64,000 bases of DNA from CAZEQJ01 sp964514385 (GTDB lineage: Bacteria; Bacteroidota; Bacteroidia; Cytophagales; Cyclobacteriaceae): assembly GCA_964514385.1 (NCBI GenBank), contig CAZEQJ010000003.1, positions 62,001-126,000 on the forward strand, read 5' to 3'. The notes beneath the pieces are model-generated. The model saw nothing but the letters and a program-made list of their open reading frames with translations. It was not told the DNA's origin and did not search any database. This document shows, piece by piece, positions 1-8,888 of the stretch; the first letter of the stretch is position 1; each line of letters opens with the position of its first letter. The position numbers were made by a program, and so were the translations under genes.

Positions 1-2
1 CG

Positions 3-71
3 GCAACAGGAAAAGAAGAAGTGGAGAAAATCGTGACAGCAAACCGCAATGTACTGACGCATCTGCCATGA
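3..71 (+). CDS. C-terminal end of an unidentified protein (cut by window edge)
   Basis: An open frame enters from the left edge and stops with TGA at 69-71. It gives 22 residues (ATGKEEVEKIVTANRNVL followed by THLP), a plausible charged amphipathic helix ending. The other two forward frames also stop early, so this could be chance. Too little is left to name a family. Confidence 0.4.
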   Translation, partial: ATGKEEVEKIVTANRNVLTHLP

Positions 72-177
72 TCCGGAGATTAGCCGGCTGTTGAATAAAT
101 GGATAATTGAACTAACAAAAGCTGTACACATTGGTGTGTCTTAGAATTTTTACGATCTTTACAGAAATTATACTATC

Positions 178-1239
178 GTGAGGTCTTTATCACTTCTATT
201 CTGTGTATGCATCGCTTTAGCAGGTAAGGCTCAGTTTCGTCAGGCTGAAGATAAAACGGTAACCTACGATGAGCTGTATGATTCGCCTTATGAGATCAAT
301 AAGCTTTTTGTTGGTTTCATTCCATTGTACAGCGATATGTTCGTGACTAACATCAATGCAGGGTTCGGACTTGATGTTTCCTATTATCTCGCTGACAAAT
401 TAGACTTCAAGGCTTCAGGCAGACTTCCTTACTACAGGGCTACCGATTTCACAAACGATCTGGCCGTGCGCACCCGCGAAACACAGACACGATTGGTCAC
501 AGATAATGAACCCAATACATTCACCTTTTTTGATCTGGCGGTCACATACCATATTATGGACTTTGAAGTGGACTCCGAAAGTAAAGTGGCCTTATACTCA
601 AAAAGCAACCGTACAGACCGAACTGCGGCAAGGGTGCCAACACCTGTGCGTGTTCCCAATAAAAAACGTATGGTGGTTGGCGCCAGGGCAGGTGGCTTTT
701 ACTACACTTCTTCCTCCCATCTGAACCGGGCACTGAATAACCAGGGTCTTACACTTCGTAATGATTCTCTGGCTGTTCCTTTTGTTTTAAACGACAGTAT
801 TTTTGCCGTTGGAAACCTCGATGTTGGCGGCTTTTTTATCGGGGCCTCATGGACCCGGATAAAAAACTATGCTGCCAGGCCAACAAAAACGTATGGTGAT
901 ATCATTGATGACATGATTTTTACCGCCTACGCTGACCTGATGATAGCACCCTTCATCAATCTCGAGGACGTAGAGTATACACGGGACATTATGAACCCCA
1001 TACCTGGTGGTCCAACAACAGAAACCATCATCCTTTCCACAGCCGATGTGGCAAAAAATCTGGTAGGCTTCCGGTTTGGTGTTGACGGCAAGTTCAACCG
1101 AACACTAGGCTGGGGATGGAATGCCGAAATGGGCTACAGGCCAGGCCTGCAGACCCGTGGATTCTACATGATGCTGAAGCTCGCTTTCCCGCTTTATAGT
1201 ACGCCACTGGATTACGAAATCGAGGCGTTCGGTAAATAA
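178..1239 (+). CDS. Predicted outer-membrane beta-barrel protein, unknown function
   Basis: The 353-residue product starts with GTG at 178. An 18-residue signal peptide is visible (hydrophobic core SLLFCVCIALAG, probable cleavage after KA-Q19). The mature part alternates polar and aromatic/hydrophobic residues in strand-like stretches, with a Gly-rich final third and a last strand containing FYMMLKLAFPLY, as in Bacteroidota outer-membrane barrels. I recognise no named family. The gene stands alone, about 105 bases after the previous stop, and converges on kdsB with a 63-base gap. Location in the outer membrane is inferred from the signal peptide and strand pattern, not from homology. Confidence 0.75.
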   Translation: MRSLSLLFCVCIALAGKAQFRQAEDKTVTYDELYDSPYEINKLFVGFIPLYSDMFVTNINAGFGLDVSYYLADKLDFKASGRLPYYRATDFTNDLAVRTRETQTRLVTDNEPNTFTFFDLAVTYHIMDFEVDSESKVALYSKSNRTDRTAARVPTPVRVPNKKRMVVGARAGGFYYTSSSHLNRALNNQGLTLRNDSLAVPFVLNDSIFAVGNLDVGGFFIGASWTRIKNYAARPTKTYGDIIDDMIFTAYADLMIAPFINLEDVEYTRDIMNPIPGGPTTETIILSTADVAKNLVGFRFGVDGKFNRTLGWGWNAEMGYRPGLQTRGFYMMLKLAFPLYSTPLDYEIEAFGK

Positions 1240-1302
1240 ATCCGGCCTTTTTAACCTTTTATGATTTATATCAGCCTGCCAGGAAAAATGCGCCTGAGCA
1301 GG

Positions 1303-2028
1303 TTATTCAACTGACGACAGGATCTTCTCAGCATGGATGAGGTCATCAGGTGTGTCAATGCCTATCGCCTCGTAAGACGTTTCTTCTGCTTGTATAGTAT
1401 ATCCATGTTCCAGCCAGCGCAGTTGTTCCAACTTCTCCGTCTTTTCATAGTCCGATTCCGGAAGCTGAACAATTTCACTTAAAATACGTGTCTGAAATCC
1501 ATATATGCCGATATGTTTATACCATCTTCCGTAGCCATCTTGTTCCCGATCATGTGGTATAGCTGATCTTGAAAAATAAAGGGCATGGCCTGAAATGCTT
1601 TTTACCACCTTTACCACATTGGGGCTGTTTATTTCCTGCTTACTCTCTGTTTCCCTGATAAGTGTTGCAATCTGTACATTTTGTTGAAGCAAGCCCACGA
1701 CCTGATTGATGGCTAGCGGTGAGATAAGAGGTTCATCTCCCTGTACATTTATAATCCCGGTGTAATCTTCATCCAGATGCTCCAGACAGGCGGCAATCCG
1801 GCTCGTGCCATTACTGTGATGTGTACCTGTCATAATAACCTTGCCACCAAATTGATGCACATGGTCATAGATTCGCTGATCATCCGTGGCTACAAACACC
1901 CCGTCAACCTTTGCTTTGGATACCTGCTCATATACACGATGAATGACAGATTTACCCTTAAGCTCTGCAAGGGGTTTTCCGGGAAAACGTGTCGAACCAT
2001 ACCTTGCCGGAATGATAGCCGCTATCAT
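1303..2028 (-). CDS. kdsB: 3-deoxy-manno-octulosonate cytidylyltransferase (CMP-Kdo synthetase)
   Basis: The enzyme activates Kdo with CTP to give CMP-Kdo, the donor for the inner core of lipopolysaccharide, in the cytoplasm. The 241-residue length fits the family. Diagnostic motifs are the nucleotide-binding N-terminus IPARYGSTRFPGKPL (residues 6-20), ATDD near residue 47, and the VQGDEPLI metal/CTP-site motif near residue 95. The start ATG overlaps the stop of the upstream nfeD gene in an ATGA, so the two are co-transcribed. The lipid A genes lpxD, lpxC and lpxA lie about 18 kb away in the same window. Confidence 0.95.
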   Translation of the reverse strand: MIAAIIPARYGSTRFPGKPLAELKGKSVIHRVYEQVSKAKVDGVFVATDDQRIYDHVHQFGGKVIMTGTHHSNGTSRIAACLEHLDEDYTGIINVQGDEPLISPLAINQVVGLLQQNVQIATLIRETESKQEINSPNVVKVVKSISGHALYFSRSAIPHDREQDGYGRWYKHIGIYGFQTRILSEIVQLPESDYEKTEKLEQLRWLEHGYTIQAEETSYEAIGIDTPDDLIHAEKILSSVE

Positions 2029-3362
2029 ATTTTCTTTTTTACTCTGAGTGAGTTGGTATTGTCCTCCAGCACTACAATTTCCTCACCTGCATCAATGTAT
2101 TCACCACGTGTAAAAGCATCATAGATCTCATCATCAATCAATACTCTGCCGCTGGGGCGCAGCACGGTCTGCGCTTTACCTTCCTTTCCCACCATTGAAT
2201 CTGCTCCCGAGTTGAATTTTGACGTATAGCCTTCATCCCGTGACATGGTGGTTTGCAGACTGATGCGGTTAAAGAATTTTGTATTGGTGAGCCTGATACC
2301 ACCGAAAAGCATGACAATTATCCCACCAAGCAGGCCTCCAAGGGTAGAAAGAGTGGCCTGCAGGATACGACCGCTCTCCACGAAGGAAAAATCAAACGCA
2401 TCATTATTGACCATGATCAGAATCATCGATCCGATAAAAAGTACAATACCACTTACACCTGCTATTCCAAACCCTGGTATCACGAATATTTCCACAGCTA
2501 TCAGCACCAATCCGGCAACAAGAGCTATAATTTCCCAGTTTTCGGCCAGACCATTGAGGTAATAGGGTACCAGGTAAAGTACCAGTGCCGTGATAGCCGC
2601 GATAAGGGGGAAGCCAACACCCGGTGACTGCAACTCAAAGTAAATTCCTCCAACAATCACCAGAATGAGCAGCCCGCTAATGATCGGATTAAGGAACAGG
2701 GAGATCACCTTTTCAGTGGCACTTAGCTCAAATTCAATGATTTCATAGTCCTTAATGCCATTTATTTCCAATATTTCCTCAATGCTCAACACCTCTCCCT
2801 CACAGAAATCGTATTGGATTGCCTCAGAGGTAGAAAATGTAATCACTTCGCCTGCCGGGGTGATGGAATCGATTTCAATATTTTCGTCAACCATAGCCTC
2901 CGCAATGCGGGGATCACGTCCTTGAGCCTCGGCGGTAGAGCGCATGATCGATCTCATATAGCTTTGGTATTTATCCGGTGCAGCTGCTCCATCCTGTGTG
3001 ACAACAGTGGCAGCACCAATACTGGCTCCAGGCGTCATATAAATGCTGTCGCTTGCAATAGAAATTAAAGCCCCTGCACTGGCGGCATTGTTGTTTATAA
3101 ATATATATACCGGTAATTCAAAATTCAGTACAGCGGTACGCATATCATCTGCATCATTTAACGCACCACCATATGTGTCCATATCAATAATAAATATATC
3201 CGCATCTTTCTTTAGGGCGTCACTCATCGCGAGATCGAGTTTTCGCGAAGTTCGTGCATCAATCTGTGCCTTGATTTCGGTAACATATACAGTAGTAATG
3301 GAATCCTGCGCCAGCAGTATCTGACCTGTAAGCGCAAGTAAAATAAATATCAATTGCTTCAT
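2025..3362 (-). CDS. NfeD-type membrane-bound ClpP-class serine protease
   Basis: The 445-residue protein has a signal peptide (1-18), a ClpP/SppA-like protease domain (about 20-215), a block of hydrophobic membrane segments (about 225-355) and a C-terminal NfeD OB-fold domain (about 380-445). The expected catalytic serine is S95 in ASAGA and the lysine is K131, matching the Ser-Lys dyad of long NfeD (NfeD1b) proteins. These enzymes are thought to cleave membrane-associated or stomatin-type partners; no stomatin gene is adjacent here. It is the first gene of a two-gene operon with kdsB and has a good TAnnTTTG box just upstream. Confidence 0.88.
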   Translation of the reverse strand: MKQLIFILLALTGQILLAQDSITTVYVTEIKAQIDARTSRKLDLAMSDALKKDADIFIIDMDTYGGALNDADDMRTAVLNFELPVYIFINNNAASAGALISIASDSIYMTPGASIGAATVVTQDGAAAPDKYQSYMRSIMRSTAEAQGRDPRIAEAMVDENIEIDSITPAGEVITFSTSEAIQYDFCEGEVLSIEEILEINGIKDYEIIEFELSATEKVISLFLNPIISGLLILVIVGGIYFELQSPGVGFPLIAAITALVLYLVPYYLNGLAENWEIIALVAGLVLIAVEIFVIPGFGIAGVSGIVLFIGSMILIMVNNDAFDFSFVESGRILQATLSTLGGLLGGIIVMLFGGIRLTNTKFFNRISLQTTMSRDEGYTSKFNSGADSMVGKEGKAQTVLRPSGRVLIDDEIYDAFTRGEYIDAGEEIVVLEDNTNSLRVKKKI

Positions 3363-3381
3363 CTGGTTGTGATTTCTTCTT

Positions 3382-3389
3382 CAAATGTA
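3382..3389 (-). promoter_or_regulatory. Candidate -7 box for nfeD-kdsB
   Basis: On the minus strand this reads TACATTTG, an exact match to the Bacteroidota -7 consensus TAnnTTTG. It sits 20 bases before the nfeD ATG, implying a leader of about a dozen bases. No clear TTTG -33 element is seen. Confidence 0.4.
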
Positions 3390-3455
3390 ACTAAATATTT
3401 GTACGAAATATCCGATATATGGGATAGAAGGTGATTATCAATTAACTTGACAAAT

Positions 3456-4121
3456 ATGGAAAAGATAAATTCATATGGTTTCGATTTCGCTATCTGGAAG
3501 ATAATTCCTTCAGTGAAAACACCTGATATGCTTATCTGCGGCCGTGATAACGAGATGGTGCTGCTGACACCTGAAGATGGTAAAAAAAATGTATTGCAAT
3601 CTGATGCATCACTTTTTCCTGCTGTATTTGATGGTCGTTACCTTATCCGTCACCTTATGATTCAGGAGCCTTATCCTCAGGTAATAGGCAGCCAGGTGAT
3701 GGATGTATCAAATGGAGAGGTGGTTATGGAAGAACGAAAGGAAGTCACCGGATATGTGGATGGCTCGCCTGTTTACGATCGCGGTTTTTTTCAGGGCCCT
3801 TTTCATTCCTTCCGTTTCCCTGCATTTTACGAGGAAGAAACAGAGCCTTATCGCATGGTATATCAGTTTTTGAAAGAATATGAGATAAAAAATCGATATG
3901 GTATTAATTATCTTGATGACGGGCATAAGCTTTTCATTGGAGCAAACGTTTCAGATAATGATAAACTGGTCGTATTTTTGTATGTATTCAGCTATGAAGG
4001 TGATTATTTAGGTGAAATATGGGTAGATGAGGTGGAAAAGCCTGTACAAGACTACTTTTTTTTAAATGATGGGTTATTATATGTATTTTATGGGAAGCAA
4101 ATGGATGTTTATCGGGTTTAG
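3456..4121 (+). CDS. Conserved hypothetical protein (possibly DUF4905)
   Basis: This 221-residue soluble protein lacks a signal peptide or membrane segment. It is rich in aromatic residues and beta-strand-like stretches such as KLVVFLYVFSYEGDYLGEIW. I chose ATG 3456 (MEKINSYGFDF); an in-frame TTG at 3447 would add only three residues. Its position directly before a LysM protein and general look resemble the DUF4905 proteins of Cytophagales, but I assign that from memory and tentatively. Its last codons overlap the start of the LysM gene. Function is unknown. Confidence 0.7.
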   Translation: MEKINSYGFDFAIWKIIPSVKTPDMLICGRDNEMVLLTPEDGKKNVLQSDASLFPAVFDGRYLIRHLMIQEPYPQVIGSQVMDVSNGEVVMEERKEVTGYVDGSPVYDRGFFQGPFHSFRFPAFYEEETEPYRMVYQFLKEYEIKNRYGINYLDDGHKLFIGANVSDNDKLVVFLYVFSYEGDYLGEIWVDEVEKPVQDYFFLNDGLLYVFYGKQMDVYRV

Positions 4122-5235
4122 GGTGTTTATATGCCTTTTAATTTTGTTCACAATCCAGGTAAAGGGTGATGACATTGATTCCCTTCGTACTGAAAAAATT
4201 GACGGTCAATGGTATATTATTCATCAGGTAGATCCGCAGGAAACCCTTTTTTCTCTTTACCGCCGCTATGGTACCAATGTAGCGGATATTATTAAAGCTA
4301 ATCCGGGTTCCGGTGAAGGCATCCAGATCGGCCAGGAGCTGCGGATACCCATTACGGCACCGGCAAATGGCGTGCAAATCAGCAACAATCAATTAGCTAC
4401 ACCACAAAATGGACCGGTAAGGACAGATGGTCGTGGTGACGTAAAAAATCACACAGTTGTTCCGGGAGAGACGTTATATTCTATTTCCCGGCAGTATAAT
4501 GTTTCTGTTGATGAAATAAAGGCATTAAATAATCTCAGCAGTAATGAAATCAGCATAGGCCAGACCCTGCGCATAACAGACCAGCCATCTCGTGTGGAGC
4601 TGCCTGTTGCAGAGGGTACGAAAAAAAACACTGCTTCCGTGCACACAGTGAAACCAGGTGAGACTTTATACAGCATTGCCAGAAATTATGGCGTGACCCC
4701 CGAAGATCTAAAGCAATGGAACAATCTGGGAGATGCAGCTATTAGTATTGGTCAGCAGCTTCGTACAGGTCCGGGCGTTATGCCTGCAGGAAATGCAAAT
4801 ACGGTGGAAATTGTACCACAGCCTGAGGAGATCAAGGAAGTGACCGTGACCCAAAGCCGGCCCCGAAAGGATACCGTAGAGCATGACTTCAATGAAACTT
4901 CTGTCCGCATGCAGGAGCAAATGGTGGAAATCACCCGGCGTATTGAGGAAAACAGTACTGCCACCAAAGTAATCGAAACAGGGCTCGCCGAAGTGATTGA
5001 AGGCTCAGGAGAAACCGTGAAATACCTTGCGCTGCATAGAACAGCTGAGGTGGGTACCATCATCGAGGTGAAGAATGACCTCAACGATACACGTGTTTTC
5101 GTTCGCGTGATTGGCCGTATACCAGACAATGGAGTAAATGACAAAGTAGTCATCAAAATATCACAGCAGGCTTATAAAAAATTGGGTGGTGGTCTTAACA
5201 ACCGATTCCCCTGTGAGATTTCCTATTACCCATGA
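4105..5235 (+). CDS. Secreted LysM-repeat protein with RlpA-like C-terminal domain
   Basis: The product carries a signal sequence (hydrophobic VFICLLILFTI) followed by three LysM modules at about residues 40-83, 116-158 and 180-220, the latter two with the classic HTV-PGETLYSI opening. LysM modules bind peptidoglycan glycan chains. The C-terminal 85 residues (from TGLAEVIEGSGE) resemble the double-psi beta-barrel found in RlpA-type septal or lytic proteins. In-frame ATGs also lie at 4066 and 4090; 4105 gives a compact signal peptide. It overlaps both the previous gene and the next one (ATGA), so all three are probably one transcript. Confidence 0.85.
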   Translation: MFIGFRVFICLLILFTIQVKGDDIDSLRTEKIDGQWYIIHQVDPQETLFSLYRRYGTNVADIIKANPGSGEGIQIGQELRIPITAPANGVQISNNQLATPQNGPVRTDGRGDVKNHTVVPGETLYSISRQYNVSVDEIKALNNLSSNEISIGQTLRITDQPSRVELPVAEGTKKNTASVHTVKPGETLYSIARNYGVTPEDLKQWNNLGDAAISIGQQLRTGPGVMPAGNANTVEIVPQPEEIKEVTVTQSRPRKDTVEHDFNETSVRMQEQMVEITRRIEENSTATKVIETGLAEVIEGSGETVKYLALHRTAEVGTIIEVKNDLNDTRVFVRVIGRIPDNGVNDKVVIKISQQAYKKLGGGLNNRFPCEISYYP

Positions 5236-6014
5236 TGAATACCTTAGCGGTACGGGATTTACTGGAAAAAAAGTACCACCTTTACCATCAGTTGTCCTTC
5301 ATATCGGAAGATCCGATATCAATACCGCACCGTTTTACCAAAAAGCAGGATATCGAAATAGCCGGCTTTTTTGCAGCTATTCTGGCATGGGGCCAGCGTA
5401 AAACCATCATCAGCAAATGTCTGGAGCTGATGGAGAGAATGGATAATGCCCCTCACGACTTTGTGGTTAATCATCAGGAAGACGACCTGAAAAACCTCCT
5501 GAATTTCAAGCATCGTACTTTTAATGATACCGACCTGTTGTATTTTATCGCATTTTTCCGACAGCATTATAAGGTCCACCAAAGTCTCGAAGAGGCCTTT
5601 CTTCACGAGATGCAGCATGATGCTGACTACGAGCCTATGGAGAAATGCCTTATCAGGTTTCATGATTATTTCTTCAGCCTTGATGTCGCACCTGCAAGGA
5701 CGAGGAAACATATTGCTACGCCGGCACGAAAATCGGCATGCAAGCGACTGAATATGTACCTGCGGTGGATGGTCAGAAAAAATGACGGCATTGACTTTGG
5801 CCTATGGGATAAAATCGACACCTCACATCTCATTTGCCCATGCGACCTTCATGTTGACAGAGTGGCGCGATCACTTGGCCTTATCACTCGTCGGCAGACT
5901 GACTGGGAGACTGCCCTTGAGCTGACCTCCTCCCTGCGTCAATTTGATGCAGAGGATCCCGTAAGATATGATTTCGCCTTATTTGGCATGGGAATATATG
6001 AGTCAATTAGGTGA
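5232..6014 (+). CDS. TIGR02757/DUF2400 family protein
   Basis: The 260-residue protein has the conserved AGFFAAILAWGQRKTI motif near residue 45, the DHLICPCDLHVDRVARSLGL-type segment (here HLICPCDLHVDRVARSLGL, about 198-216) and a C-terminal DPVRYDFALFGMGI, all diagnostic of the widespread TIGR02757 family. The fold resembles helix-hairpin-helix DNA glycosylases, and a nucleic-acid role has been suggested, but no activity is established to my knowledge. ATG 5232 overlaps the stop of the LysM gene. The tail overlaps the end of convergent pyrE by 12 bases. Confidence 0.85.
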   Translation: MMNTLAVRDLLEKKYHLYHQLSFISEDPISIPHRFTKKQDIEIAGFFAAILAWGQRKTIISKCLELMERMDNAPHDFVVNHQEDDLKNLLNFKHRTFNDTDLLYFIAFFRQHYKVHQSLEEAFLHEMQHDADYEPMEKCLIRFHDYFFSLDVAPARTRKHIATPARKSACKRLNMYLRWMVRKNDGIDFGLWDKIDTSHLICPCDLHVDRVARSLGLITRRQTDWETALELTSSLRQFDAEDPVRYDFALFGMGIYESIR

Positions 6015-6638
6015 CCATTGGTCAGGTGCTTCACGCCATTTGTTCAGGCTAGAAAGGCTATCTTCATCGATATAATCGAGTAAGCGGGCCATTTTGACTA
6101 GTGAACTGTAACCTCCAAGTGTAAAAAAAGGTACATCGGCTGCCTTGAAATTGTCTGCCGCAGTGCTAAATTCATATGAAAAAATGGCGCCCAGGCCAAG
6201 TACCTCTGCACCGGCTTCCCTGAGCCCTTCAACAGCCTTTAACGAGCTTCCACCTGTAGATATCAGATCTTCAATCACTACAATTTTCTGGCCTTTATTT
6301 ACTTTACCCTCTATCAGGTTGGTCATACCATGAGCCTTAGGCTTACTGCGTACGTAAGCCATTGGAAGCCCAAGTTTTTCTGCTACCAGCGCAGCCTGTG
6401 GAATGCCGGCTGTAGCTACACCGGCAATAGCTTCAGCCTCAGGAAATTGCTGTTTGATTTTTTTGGTCAGCTGTTCCGTGATATAGGATCTGATTTCAGG
6501 ATAGGCAAGTGTGACCCTGTTATCGCAATAAATGGGTGATTGCCAGCCTGATGCCCACGTAAACGGCTCTTTGGGAGATAATTTCACTGCCTCTATGTCG
6601 AGGAGGTAGGTTGCAATTTGATCCTGAGTTTCTGACAT
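6003..6638 (-). CDS. pyrE: Orotate phosphoribosyltransferase
   Basis: PyrE joins orotate to PRPP to make orotidine monophosphate in pyrimidine synthesis. The 211-residue sequence has the PRPP-binding signature VVIEDLISTGGSSL (about residues 118-131) and the orotate-site segment VAYVRSKPKAHG just before it. It is a stand-alone gene transcribed away from the Nudix gene, with a TATCTTTG box 16 bases before the ATG. Its stop overlaps the convergent TIGR02757 gene. A dihydroorotase-like gene lies at the far end of the window, so pyrimidine genes are scattered rather than clustered. Confidence 0.96.
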   Translation of the reverse strand: MSETQDQIATYLLDIEAVKLSPKEPFTWASGWQSPIYCDNRVTLAYPEIRSYITEQLTKKIKQQFPEAEAIAGVATAGIPQAALVAEKLGLPMAYVRSKPKAHGMTNLIEGKVNKGQKIVVIEDLISTGGSSLKAVEGLREAGAEVLGLGAIFSYEFSTAADNFKAADVPFFTLGGYSSLVKMARLLDYIDEDSLSSLNKWREAPDQWSPN

Positions 6639-6653
6639 TTCTTATCTTTTCTG

Positions 6654-6661
6654 CAAAGATA
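6654..6661 (-). promoter_or_regulatory. Candidate -7 box for pyrE, inside an inverted repeat
   Basis: The minus strand reads TATCTTTG, a perfect TAnnTTTG box placed so that transcription would start about ten bases before the pyrE ATG. The box is one arm of an 8-bp inverted repeat (TTATCTTT at 6642-6649, AAAGATAA at 6655-6662, 5-base loop). Confidence 0.45.
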
Positions 6662-6866
6662 AAAATAACCTGTAATCCCATATTGACTATGATATAAATG
6701 CTAAAATCCTGTATATTATTATCGCGGAGTATGGGTTAAGGCCCGGCTTGATGGCTGCAAAAAATTTTCTTCTCGAAATATTTCACAAATACTGATGAAT
6801 AGCGTATTCAAAAGTTGAAATTGAGGTAAAAAAAACTATAATCGCATCTGAAAAAAGATTACGAAG

Positions 6867-7538
6867 TTGGTCATTTTTATCAATGATATTCCCCTTCATC
6901 TGATTGAGGAGCTACCTCGTTCCAGGGCCTTTCATGCCACGGAAATTGAAGGACCTGTTTCGGAAAGCCTCTTCTTAAAGCAAAAAGGTGATATTCTCCT
7001 TAAAAAACGGACACCTAAGGATATCGAACTGCTTATTGAAACCATGGAGGCTCAAAAATTCAAAAACATCCATGGGATTTATCTTCTTGTGCCCGACATC
7101 AAGTACACGATGCAGATTATTAAAAGTCATTTTAAAATCGTGAAGGCAGCAGGTGGTATTGTGGAAAAGGAAGATAAAATTCTGATGATCTTCCGGATGG
7201 GAAAATGGGATCTGCCGAAAGGCAAGATAGATAAGGGAGAGGCTATAGAAGATTGCGCTTTGCGCGAAGTGGAGGAGGAATGTGGAATCAGGGTGGAACG
7301 CCATCAACTTATTTGTAAATCCTGGCATACTTACCTGCGAAATAACAGGCGGCATCTTAAGAAGACGTATTGGTATCGTATGAGCATAGTAGACGATAGT
7401 CAGATGAAGCCTCAGGAAGATGAAGATATTCAGGAAGTGCGCTGGATGGTCGATAAGGAGCTCAGGGCGGCATTGTACAACACCTATCGGAGCGTACGCT
7501 GGATCATGAGGCAATATTATGCACGATCAGATGGGTAG
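6867..7538 (+). CDS. Nudix hydrolase
   Basis: This 223-residue protein has a complete Nudix box at about residues 114-136 (G-x5-E-x7-REVEEECGI, beginning GKIDKGEAIEDCA). Such enzymes hydrolyse nucleoside diphosphate derivatives; the substrate cannot be read from sequence. The extended N-terminal region (MVIFINDIPLHLI) belongs to a Bacteroidota subfamily. No ATG lies near the N-terminus: TTG at 6867 is the only canonical alternative start after an in-frame stop at 6849, so TTG initiation is likely. The tail overlaps convergent coaD by 22 bases. Confidence 0.88.
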   Translation: MVIFINDIPLHLIEELPRSRAFHATEIEGPVSESLFLKQKGDILLKKRTPKDIELLIETMEAQKFKNIHGIYLLVPDIKYTMQIIKSHFKIVKAAGGIVEKEDKILMIFRMGKWDLPKGKIDKGEAIEDCALREVEEECGIRVERHQLICKSWHTYLRNNRRHLKKTYWYRMSIVDDSQMKPQEDEDIQEVRWMVDKELRAALYNTYRSVRWIMRQYYARSDG

Positions 7539-7993
7539 TCCATCACATATGGTACAAATTCACTGATATCAGCACCGAATTTATGTACTTCTCTGATGAT
7601 GGAGGAATTGATAGGGGCAAGGTCGGGGGAGGTGATCAGAAACACAGTTTCAAGCGATTCATTAATAAAACGGTTGACCTGTGAGATGCTGTTTTCATAT
7701 TCAAAATCAGTCGTATTTCGTAAACCTCTCAGCAGATAACGTGCTCCGTTTTTCTTGGCCAGATCGGCTGTAAGCTCGTTGTATACGATCACTTTTACCC
7801 GGTCATCACTTTGGAAGGTCTCTTCAATTTTGTTGACCATCCAGTCGATCTCAAAGTAGCGGTTGTGTTTAGCCGTGTTATACCCTATGGAAATAATGAT
7901 CTCATCGAAGAGCTTTAATCCACGGCGCACAATATCTTCATGTCCTTTGGTGAAGGGGTCAAAGCTGCCGGGGAAAAGGGCCACACGTTTCAT
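7517..7993 (-). CDS. coaD: Phosphopantetheine adenylyltransferase
   Basis: CoaD transfers AMP from ATP to 4'-phosphopantetheine, the penultimate step of coenzyme A synthesis. The 158-residue protein shows the nucleotidyltransferase motif with TKGH (residues 15-18) after LFPGSFDPF, and the second site near the end, INSSIIREV. It overlaps the stop of the upstream DUF3822 gene by four bases (ATGA), forming the DUF3822-coaD pair common in this phylum. Confidence 0.96.
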   Translation of the reverse strand: MKRVALFPGSFDPFTKGHEDIVRRGLKLFDEIIISIGYNTAKHNRYFEIDWMVNKIEETFQSDDRVKVIVYNELTADLAKKNGARYLLRGLRNTTDFEYENSISQVNRFINESLETVFLITSPDLAPINSSIIREVHKFGADISEFVPYVMDYPSDRA

Positions 7994-8886
7994 TGACAGA
8001 AATATAAGCTGAAAAGATCAAAAAAAGTATGCTCCTGGATTTCATCAAACATGTGAGCAAAAGAGAATTTCTTTATTCTGGGACCAAAAGAAAGGTTAGG
8101 TATGCGTTCCTGGAGTGCTTTGTAGTGCTTACTGTTTTTCTTCAGATGTCCCCACATCACCACCTGACTCTTTTCAGGGTCAAGATGTAGTCCTTTCATG
8201 ACTGAAATGGTGTATTTTATATAGTCATCAAATGACTTGATCTTAAACTGATTGTAGAATGATATTTTTTTGTCTTCAATTCCGATGATCTGCAAAAAGA
8301 AGCGATCTACATGTAAAAATACGCGCCTTTCATTGGATTGGGCATAGCTGTGCAGGATGCCCTCTAGCAGTGATGCTGAGTTGTGAACAAATTGCACCTT
8401 TTTAGGGTAGAATCCCTGAATAAAATCCAGCAGCTTTTTATTTTCTGCAAATACTGTGACGATAGGTGCTTTATTCATTTTATAATAAAGCAACTCATCC
8501 CCCTCACTAATGGGGGTATTCAGTTGCAGATAATCACGCAGATGGTCTTTGATGAAAAGCTGGTTGGGTACCAGGCTGTATTTATTGGTTTTTCCTGAAA
8601 ATGTGATCGATTTCCAGAATCCTGCCATCAATACATGATGGTTTTCCCAAATTTTACGAAGCTGCTCTAATTTTTCGTCAATAGGTAGGTCCCTCTTAAA
8701 AATATAATCCTCCAGCAGTAGCACCCGGTTATTTTCGACGTTGGTCACACAGACCTGAAAATCCTGTCGTCCCAGCTGAAGGGAGAGATGGTAGTTATGC
8801 AGATTATCTATGCTGAATTTAGCATCCTTGATCTTTTTCTGAAGTTTATATTCTTCTGTAGAAGCAACCACCACCTGAATTGACAT
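7990..8886 (-). CDS. DUF3822 family protein
   Basis: The 298-residue cytoplasmic protein has the features of DUF3822: an ASKHA-like N-terminal strand pattern (SIDNLHNYHLSLQLGRQDF, ending in FQVCV), a central HNSASLLEGIL motif near residue 163, and a C-terminal FGPRIKKFSFAHMFDEI. The family is restricted to Bacteroidota, typically sits directly before coaD, and has no proven biochemical role. It may be a structural relative of actin-like/PilM folds, which is only an inference. It sits two bases after the upstream hypothetical gene. Confidence 0.82.
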   Translation of the reverse strand: MSIQVVVASTEEYKLQKKIKDAKFSIDNLHNYHLSLQLGRQDFQVCVTNVENNRVLLLEDYIFKRDLPIDEKLEQLRKIWENHHVLMAGFWKSITFSGKTNKYSLVPNQLFIKDHLRDYLQLNTPISEGDELLYYKMNKAPIVTVFAENKKLLDFIQGFYPKKVQFVHNSASLLEGILHSYAQSNERRVFLHVDRFFLQIIGIEDKKISFYNQFKIKSFDDYIKYTISVMKGLHLDPEKSQVVMWGHLKKNSKHYKALQERIPNLSFGPRIKKFSFAHMFDEIQEHTFFDLFSLYFCQ

Positions 8887-8888
8887 TT

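Noticed and set aside
1240..1302. Possible bidirectional terminator between the outer-membrane protein gene and kdsB
   Set aside because: Only a five-base CCTGC/GCAGG match with a long loop is seen, too weak to call.
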